This document shows positions 6,827-11,021 of a stretch of 11,021 bases of DNA, piece by piece; the stretch's first letter is position 1; every line of letters starts with the position of its first letter. This DNA comes from Peptococcaceae bacterium (GTDB lineage: Bacteria; Bacillota; Peptococcia; Peptococcales; Peptococcaceae). The notes under the pieces were generated by a model. That model saw only the letters and a list, made by a program, of their open reading frames with translations, did not search any database and was not told where the DNA came from. The stretch spans positions 1-11,021 of the forward strand of contig JAGARS010000145.1 of NCBI GenBank assembly GCA_017622155.1, given 5' to 3'. The translations under genes were made by a program, and so were the position numbers.

Positions 6827-6920
6827 TATTTCTGGAAATATTATGAATATTATGGTAATATCCCCCATTGTGCAGTATTACAAAAAACAAGCCTCTGCAA
6901 AAGTGCAAAGGCTTGTTGAG
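6827..6920 (-). repeat. 94-bp direct repeat, copy A (contains the nuclease-gene terminator)
   Basis: This stretch matches 7924-8017 in the same orientation without gaps, with 7 differences by eye. One end is the terminator hairpin of the minus-strand nuclease gene. The other end is an AT-rich stretch reading (plus strand) TTTCTGGAAATATTATGAA and CCCCATTGTGCAGTATT. Copy A sits between the nuclease stop and the toxin promoter. Confidence 0.9.
6881..6916 (-). terminator. Rho-independent terminator of the Rpn nuclease gene
   Basis: An 8-bp stem (ACAAGCCT / AGGCTTGT, 6887-6894 and 6909-6916) has one C-A mismatch and then a 4-bp TGCA/TGCA inner stem around an AAAG loop. On the minus strand it is followed by six T (A run at 6882-6887 on the plus strand, the last A being part of the stem base). 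It lies 10 bases after the nuclease stop. Confidence 0.88.
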
Positions 6921-6925
6921 TAGTG

Positions 6926-7792
6926 TTATTCTTTTTCCAATACATCTAATACATAGTCTAATGGCAGCTGCAATGTTTCCGCAATCTCCTCTGGTGACAA
7001 CTTACTGCTCAATTTGCAAATATTATTCTCGCGTTCGCATTTTTCCCCACCGGCAAAGCCATCTTCAAATCCGTCCTCGTAGCCTTCCTCCTTAGATACA
7101 GTCAACGCCTCATCCATGTTCCATCCACTTAACAGCATGTTTGCCACCTCCGTTCCATTTGTTTCCAAAAACTCACGCATAATATCATGCGTAATACCAT
7201 ACTCGATTGCCTGCTGAATGGACTCTTCCAAAGTCAAACCATCCGCTAAATTTTCTTTGATTTTCCCGATAAACCGACTGTACTGGCTAAGACTTTTACT
7301 TCTCTGTACAATCTCTGCATTCATTTCATAGTTGATGTTGTATATATTTACTTTCAACTCCAACTGCGGGTTTTCCTGCTCTACAATGTAATTATCCGAT
7401 AATTTCTGCTCCATATATTCCGGAAACGGTTCATTACCATTATACAGCACAATAAACTGCGGCACAGGGATTTTTACTCGCTTCCGTTTGTACAATGGCT
7501 TCTGCTTGGTAATCTTCTCGTACACTCTGGCACTGTATAAAAACAATCGCAATGCCATGTTTTCATTGATGGTGGACTGATGCTCAATTAGCACCACCAC
7601 TTGACCGTCTAATACAAATGACAAATCATTGATTTGATTTTTGTATAGTACATCAGTTAATGTGTTGATTTCCACCGGCGTATCCGGTGGATAATCGGTT
7701 TTTGCCACAGCATTATATACATCAATCAAACGCTGCGGATCACTTAAATAAAGAGAAAATACACTGTCTTTGTATTCTCTGTTGGCCGACAT
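6926..7792 (-). CDS. Rpn-family recombination-promoting nuclease / putative transposase
   Basis: This belongs to the PD-(D/E)XK nuclease superfamily, Rpn (old 'transposase_31-like') branch. Characterised E. coli Rpn proteins are DNA endonucleases that raise RecA-independent recombination. From the ATG at 7792 there are 288 residues. The core is visible as YKNQINDLSFVLDGQ (50-64) with Asp56 and Asp62, then VVVLIEHQSTINENMALRL with the Glu70-x-Gln72 pair, and later VPQFIVLYNGNEPFP. The C-terminal part has the family's Gly/Glu/Asp-rich stretch (EEGYEDGFEDGF) and a small helix-turn-helix-like tail SPEEIAETLQLPLDYV. Start: an earlier ATG at 7807 overlaps GGAGGTG, which is itself the ribosome site 6 bases before the ATG at 7792, so I use 7792. 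The gene has its own promoter and terminator and is bracketed by the 94-bp repeats. Confidence 0.9.
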   Translation of the reverse strand: MSANREYKDSVFSLYLSDPQRLIDVYNAVAKTDYPPDTPVEINTLTDVLYKNQINDLSFVLDGQVVVLIEHQSTINENMALRLFLYSARVYEKITKQKPLYKRKRVKIPVPQFIVLYNGNEPFPEYMEQKLSDNYIVEQENPQLELKVNIYNINYEMNAEIVQRSKSLSQYSRFIGKIKENLADGLTLEESIQQAIEYGITHDIMREFLETNGTEVANMLLSGWNMDEALTVSKEEGYEDGFEDGFAGGEKCERENNICKLSSKLSPEEIAETLQLPLDYVLDVLEKE

Positions 7793-7827
7793 AAGCAGCA
7801 CCTCCATAAATAATTATTTGGCTGCAT

Positions 7828-7856
7828 ATGCTAGTGTGAATAGTAGTTTGTTTCAA
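7828..7856 (-). promoter_or_regulatory. Promoter of the Rpn nuclease gene
   Basis: On the minus strand TTGAAA (7856-7851), a 17-base spacer and TAGCAT (7833-7828) are present. The leader would be about 29 bases. It lies inside the 1.0-kb segment bracketed by the repeats, so the nuclease gene carries its own promoter. Confidence 0.5.
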
Positions 7857-7923
7857 GTAAATCCATTAATAAGATGTATGGGGAATGTATATATTTTACA
7901 ATGAATCGTACTGCTTGTCCATA

Positions 7924-8017
7924 TTTTTCTGGAAATATTATGAACATTCTGGTAATATACCCCATTGTGCAGTATTGCAAAAAATAAGCCTCTGCAAAAG
8001 TGCAAAGGCTTGTTGGG
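7924..8017 (-). repeat. 94-bp direct repeat, copy B
   Basis: This is the partner of copy A at 6827-6920. Differences include CATTC for TATTA in the middle and a T for C just outside the hairpin. It lies between the stop of the small unknown gene and the promoter of the nuclease gene. The segment between the two copies (6921-7923) is about 1.0 kb and holds only the nuclease gene with its promoter. Confidence 0.9.
7979..8013 (-). terminator. Terminator of the small membrane-anchored protein gene
   Basis: This is the same hairpin as in copy A, slightly weakened: AAGCCT / AGGCTT (7986-7991, 8006-8011) plus the TGCA/TGCA inner stem. On the minus strand a run of six T follows (A run 7979-7984 on the plus strand). 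It lies 30 bases after the stop of the upstream minus-strand gene. Confidence 0.8.
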
Positions 8018-8042
8018 CGGTACCATTTGTTTTTTTAAACTA

Positions 8043-8582
8043 TTAATTTTGCTCCAGCACATAATTTATGCTAAAATACGAACTCCTTTTTTTGCTTGGA
8101 ATCTTAACTAACGTCATTGATGGGTTCTTGTTAACCGGTATCAGTGTTTTTTCGCCATCTTGCACGACTTCAATCGCAGTAAGCTGCGGATTGTGGCTAA
8201 GTACAACGTAATACTCAGCCAAGTCTCCACCAAAAGAACAAATTGATATCTTCTCTTCTTCTTCCAACATCCTTGTTGCATAGGTTTCCGTTAAAACATA
8301 TCTACTATTTTCTGTATCATTTTTTACAAAAATCAGTCTATCGCCATGTTTAATTTCTGTGCCCATCAAATATCCTACACAGATTACATTTCCAACCTTT
8401 TCTATGCCTACAATTTCTACACTCGGTTTCGGGTCGACATAGTTTTTCAGAATTATTTCACGACAAAAGGATTCCGTAATTTCTTCTTCCTTAAAGTGTG
8501 TCTCTATATATGCTGTATAAAAATTTGCCAAAAAGAAACATACAAGCAGCAAGCAAAATGCAATAAAATATTTCTTTCTCAT
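8043..8582 (-). CDS. Small membrane-anchored or secreted protein of unknown function
   Basis: I do not recognise this 179-residue protein. Residues 1-5 are basic (MRKKY) and 6-22 form one hydrophobic helix without a lipobox, so it is probably membrane-anchored with the rest outside. The remainder is soluble-looking and mixed: a Glu-rich start (HFKEEEITESF), beta-type segments such as VEIVGIEKVGNVICVGYLMG, an acidic EEEEK stretch near residue 110, and a basic patch PSKKRSS near the C-terminus. Start: AGGAGG 8 bases before the ATG at 8582. It has its own promoter (8648-8676) and terminator (copy of the 94-bp repeat). It is divergent from the exporter gene. It may belong with the accessory patch, since its 3' flank is shared with the nuclease gene. 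Confidence 0.75.
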   Translation of the reverse strand: MRKKYFIAFCLLLVCFFLANFYTAYIETHFKEEEITESFCREIILKNYVDPKPSVEIVGIEKVGNVICVGYLMGTEIKHGDRLIFVKNDTENSRYVLTETYATRMLEEEEKISICSFGGDLAEYYVVLSHNPQLTAIEVVQDGEKTLIPVNKNPSMTLVKIPSKKRSSYFSINYVLEQN

Positions 8583-8647
8583 AGTCCGTACCTCCTGTCG
8601 TGTTTCATTCCCTCCGACCTGGAAATAATTCTTTTCTTGTTGATTTT

Positions 8648-8676
8648 ATTATAACAGGTTTATTTTCTGCCGACAA
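8648..8676 (-). promoter_or_regulatory. Promoter of the small membrane-anchored protein gene
   Basis: On the minus strand TTGTCG (8676-8671), a 17-base spacer and a perfect TATAAT (8653-8648) preceded by extended -10 TGT are present. The leader would be about 60 bases. Confidence 0.7.
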
Positions 8677-8732
8677 TATCCTTTGCAGCACTGACAAATG
8701 AGCATGCTTTTATCAGGCATATTCTTTGTCGG
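8670..8732. promoter_or_regulatory. Possible shared operator half-sites between divergent genes
   Basis: CCGACAA (8670-8676) and CTGACAA (8691-8697) are spaced 21 bp, two helical turns. The inverted copy TTGTCGG lies at 8726-8732. The first overlaps the -35 box of the minus-strand gene and the last lies upstream of the exporter gene. A TATACT at 8742-8747 could be the exporter's -10, but no fitting -35 was found. Confidence 0.25.
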
Positions 8733-8814
8733 TGTTATTTTTATACTGTACTTTTGGTGATTCTTGCAGTATCATATATGGTATGCTTCATTTTACGAAA
8801 AAGAGGTCCTCATC

Positions 8815-9759
8815 ATGGTAAAACAAAAGAATCAACTGCTTCATTTTGAAAAAAAATCTCTCACCATTGGATATATACTGGCCATCAGCGGCGGTATTTT
8901 CTGGGCAATGGGCGGCGCCTGTGCGCAATGCCTGTTTCAGTACTGCCATGTCACATCCAACTGGATTGTGCCCATTCGCTTAACAACCGCCGGGGTACTG
9001 CTGGTATTGTTCTCTGCCTTTCGCGGCAAGCCTGTGCTGGCAATCTGGAAAGACAAGCAGGATATCAAAGATATCTTCATCTTCGGGCTGTTGGGCTCGG
9101 CGATGTGCCAGTATTCCTACTACACATCCATTGAGTATTCCAATGTAGCCCTGGCTACGGTATTGTCGTATATGTCGCCGATTCCTATTCTGCTGTACAT
9201 GCTGTGCAAAGAACGGCGGCTGCCCCATTTGTATGAAACCGCATCTGTGCTGCTGGTAGTGGCCGGGGCGTATGTGTGTGCCACCCATCTTGAGCCGGGC
9301 AGCCTGGTGGTAACGCCTAAGGCATTGTTCTGGGGTGTGGTGTGCGCTGTTACCTTTGCCATTTATACCGTTCAGCCGGCAAGGCTCATGGCTAAGCACG
9401 ATTTATTCGGTGTTATCGGCTGGGGCATGGTGGTGGGCGGTGTTGCCACCATAGTGCTGTTCAAGCCGTGGACCATCTATGTAGATCTGACAGCGCCGCT
9501 GCTATTGTATGTAGGCGGTGTGGTGCTGTTCGGCACGATTTTGTCCTTCTGCTTTTATCAGGCAGGGGCACGGCTGGTAGGCAGCCTCACTGCCAGTATT
9601 TTGTCGGCAGTAGAGCCTGTGGCTTCTATGTTTATCTCGGTGCTGATTCTGGCCGTACCGCTGACATTTTTGGATTTCGTAGGCTTTATTCTGATTTTGT
9701 CAACGATTCCGATTATTGCTTTGGGTGACCACCATTATCAGAAAGGAGCGCAATTATGA
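8815..9759 (+). CDS. EamA/DMT-superfamily transporter (drug/metabolite exporter type)
   Basis: This 314-residue polytopic membrane protein has about ten hydrophobic segments arranged as two EamA repeats (about residues 17-155 and 168-305), the usual size and design. Matching family stretches occur at the same place in both halves: SIEYSNVALATVLSYMSPI (105-123) in the first, and GARLVGSLTASILSAVEPVA (251-270) in the second. Family members export metabolites, amino acids or drugs; the substrate cannot be told here. Start: the ATG at 8815 has AGAGG 8 bases upstream. An in-frame TTG at 8764 would add 17 residues with no ribosome site. The last codons overlap the exonuclease start by 4 bases (ATGA), so the two are very likely co-translated. 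The short His-His tail (GDHHYQKG) is cytoplasmic. Confidence 0.88.
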   Translation: MVKQKNQLLHFEKKSLTIGYILAISGGIFWAMGGACAQCLFQYCHVTSNWIVPIRLTTAGVLLVLFSAFRGKPVLAIWKDKQDIKDIFIFGLLGSAMCQYSYYTSIEYSNVALATVLSYMSPIPILLYMLCKERRLPHLYETASVLLVVAGAYVCATHLEPGSLVVTPKALFWGVVCAVTFAIYTVQPARLMAKHDLFGVIGWGMVVGGVATIVLFKPWTIYVDLTAPLLLYVGGVVLFGTILSFCFYQAGARLVGSLTASILSAVEPVASMFISVLILAVPLTFLDFVGFILILSTIPIIALGDHHYQKGAQL

Positions 9760-10919
9760 AAGCAGAACACAGAAGATATAAAGTGACATATTTCGACGGT
9801 TCCAAAGAGGAAATCATCGGCACACACAATCTGCCTCCGCAAACGCAGGTGCGCTCTATTCGCCTAATCAAAGAAACCAAGCCGCATCAAAACGGCAAAA
9901 GCAATTCGGCAAAGCTTTCTGAACGCAAATATATCGTAAAGCATCATGACGGCACGGAAGAGCTGATTACAGGCTTTCACAATCTGCCTGACAAAACATC
10001 GGTAGCTGCCATTCATCGTGTACGGGACGAGCAGCCCCAGGCGCTGCAGGCGGAATCGGAGTATTTATGTTTCGCAGATTTTGAATATACCTGCGGCGGT
10101 ATGGCTGAGGATCGTGATTTTGATGTAGCATACGGACAGGAAATATTGTCGGCAGGGCTTCTGGTCGTCAAGCGAGAAACCGGTGAACCGGTGGACACCT
10201 TTTATCATACCATTCGACCTGCGCACAATCAAATTCTGACCGGTTTCTGCAAAAATCTCACCGGCTTAACACAGGAAGAAATCGACGCATCCGACAATTT
10301 TGAAACAGTCATGAAGCAAGCGGCTGCATTTTGTAAACAGTATGATTTCGCACAGATTTATGTATTCGGTGATACAGACCGCCAGATGCTGTTGAAAGAC
10401 CAGAAACGCCATCAGCCTGTACCCGGCCTGACAAATTTTATCGCTATGCTGCAGGCAGTGGACGGCTATCTTTCCGGGCTGCTGTTTCAATCTGCGCTTC
10501 CGATTGGGCTGGAAAAGCTGAAGCACATCTGTGAGCTGGACGAGCCGGTAATTCATCATGCACTGGCCGATGCCAAAGATTTGTGCAGCGTCTATTTTCG
10601 TGTATCCGGCGGGCAGTACAATCAGACACTGGCACGGCAGTATCAGTCGGAACGGATCAACAAAGCGGAGTATTACCGCAATCGCCAGTTTTTATCGGTA
10701 CGTGCTCCGGGACGGCACGGCTTCGAGGACGCCGAGCTGGATGCGCAAAAAGAAAATGCAATCACCTCTGCGTTAGATGTGATTGCATATCTAAAAAGTT
10801 TAAATCGCTCTCAGCCTTTCGTAGCTGATATGAAACTCACCGCTTTCTGTGATGACCTGCTGGCGCTATTGGGCGCACCGGAAGAGCATTTCGCAGTGCA
10901 GAAGACGCGGAAAGAATAA
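9756..10919 (+). CDS. DEDDh 3'-5' exonuclease with duplicated N-terminal module
   Basis: This predicted 3'-5' exonuclease has 387 residues. The catalytic domain (about 103-285) shows the DEDDh set: Asp108 and Glu110 in FADFEYTCG, Asp208 in VFGDTDRQML, and His267/Asp272 in IHHALADAKD. With GFCKNLTGLTQEEID this looks closest to the ERI1/KapD-type group, whose members trim RNA or single-stranded ends; the target here is unknown. Before it are two similar 35-residue units (6-40 and 57-92), each with R-x-Y-x-V, a D-G acidic turn, G-x-HNLP and a closing I-R/H-x-(I/V)-(K/R). After it is a helical C-terminal region (about 286-387). Start: AAAGGAG lies 7 bases upstream, inside the exporter gene, with a 4-bp overlap. 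I see no clear terminator before the right edge. Confidence 0.85.
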   Translation: MKAEHRRYKVTYFDGSKEEIIGTHNLPPQTQVRSIRLIKETKPHQNGKSNSAKLSERKYIVKHHDGTEELITGFHNLPDKTSVAAIHRVRDEQPQALQAESEYLCFADFEYTCGGMAEDRDFDVAYGQEILSAGLLVVKRETGEPVDTFYHTIRPAHNQILTGFCKNLTGLTQEEIDASDNFETVMKQAAAFCKQYDFAQIYVFGDTDRQMLLKDQKRHQPVPGLTNFIAMLQAVDGYLSGLLFQSALPIGLEKLKHICELDEPVIHHALADAKDLCSVYFRVSGGQYNQTLARQYQSERINKAEYYRNRQFLSVRAPGRHGFEDAELDAQKENAITSALDVIAYLKSLNRSQPFVADMKLTAFCDDLLALLGAPEEHFAVQKTRKE

Positions 10920-11021
10920 TAAATTATATCAAAATAAACAGGCAGTTTACAAATTTCCTTTCCTCATTGGCTCTGGACATTCCCTCTATTGTTTACCTTT
11001 GTCAGACTTTCGTCTGCCACG
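10920..11021. other. Gene-free right end
   Basis: I see no gene in the last 102 bases. A short hairpin CAGAC-TTTC-GTCTG (11003-11016) could be the start of a terminator or of another element, but the window stops five bases later and no T-run is visible. Confidence 0.3.

Noticed and set aside
6827-8017. Insertion sequence with the 94-bp repeats as its ends
   Set aside because: The repeats are direct, not inverted, and include terminators. No target-site duplication was found, and Rpn proteins are not shown to be classical IS transposases.
10920-10970. Minus-strand promoter-like TTGTAA-N18-TATAAT just after the exonuclease gene
   Set aside because: It would fire antisense into the exonuclease gene, no gene follows in that direction, and the region is simply AT-rich.

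Overview
The window looks like a low-to-mid GC, Gram-positive-lineage anaerobe. A Negativicutes genome of the Phascolarctobacterium/Acidaminococcus kind is my best guess. It rests on the TAXI-DUF1850-fused TRAP transporter set, the sequence style of the IMP dehydrogenase (protein beginning MAYYFEEPS), strong AGGAGG-type ribosome sites, and TTGACA/TATAAT-type promoters. This is inference; no taxonomic marker gene is present.

Layout. (1) Positions 1-694, minus strand: the N-terminal 231 codons of a SpoVB/MurJ-like polysaccharide flippase, running off the left edge. (2) Positions 695-1046: a divergent control region with a promoter on each strand and two inverted repeats sharing a TATGC/GCATA core. 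(3) Positions 1047-4608, plus strand: a three-gene TRAP transporter operon, consisting of a TAXI-type lipoprotein binding protein, a DUF1850 membrane-anchored protein and a fused 4TM/12TM permease, closed by a strong terminator. (4) Positions 4661-6435: monocistronic guaB (IMP dehydrogenase) with its own promoter, a palindrome overlapping the -35 box, and its own terminator.

(5) Positions 6436-8640: an accessory patch read mostly on the minus strand. It holds an apparent type I toxin-antitoxin module: a 27-codon hydrophobic peptide gene opposed by a short, strongly promoted antisense RNA that ends in a terminator. Next is an Rpn-family (PD-(D/E)XK) recombination-promoting nuclease gene, then a small membrane-anchored protein of unknown function. 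A 94-bp direct repeat (7 differences by eye) that includes a terminator hairpin lies downstream of both the nuclease gene and the unknown gene, so it brackets the nuclease gene.

(6) Positions 8815-10919, plus strand: a two-gene unit of an EamA/DMT-family exporter overlapping by 4 bp a DEDDh 3'-5' exonuclease that carries a duplicated short N-terminal module. The last 100 bases hold no gene.

The transporter operon and guaB look like ordinary core metabolism. The less described content is the toxin-antitoxin module, the repeat-bracketed nuclease, and the N-terminal duplication in the exonuclease. No CRISPR array, tRNA, rRNA or classical insertion sequence was seen.
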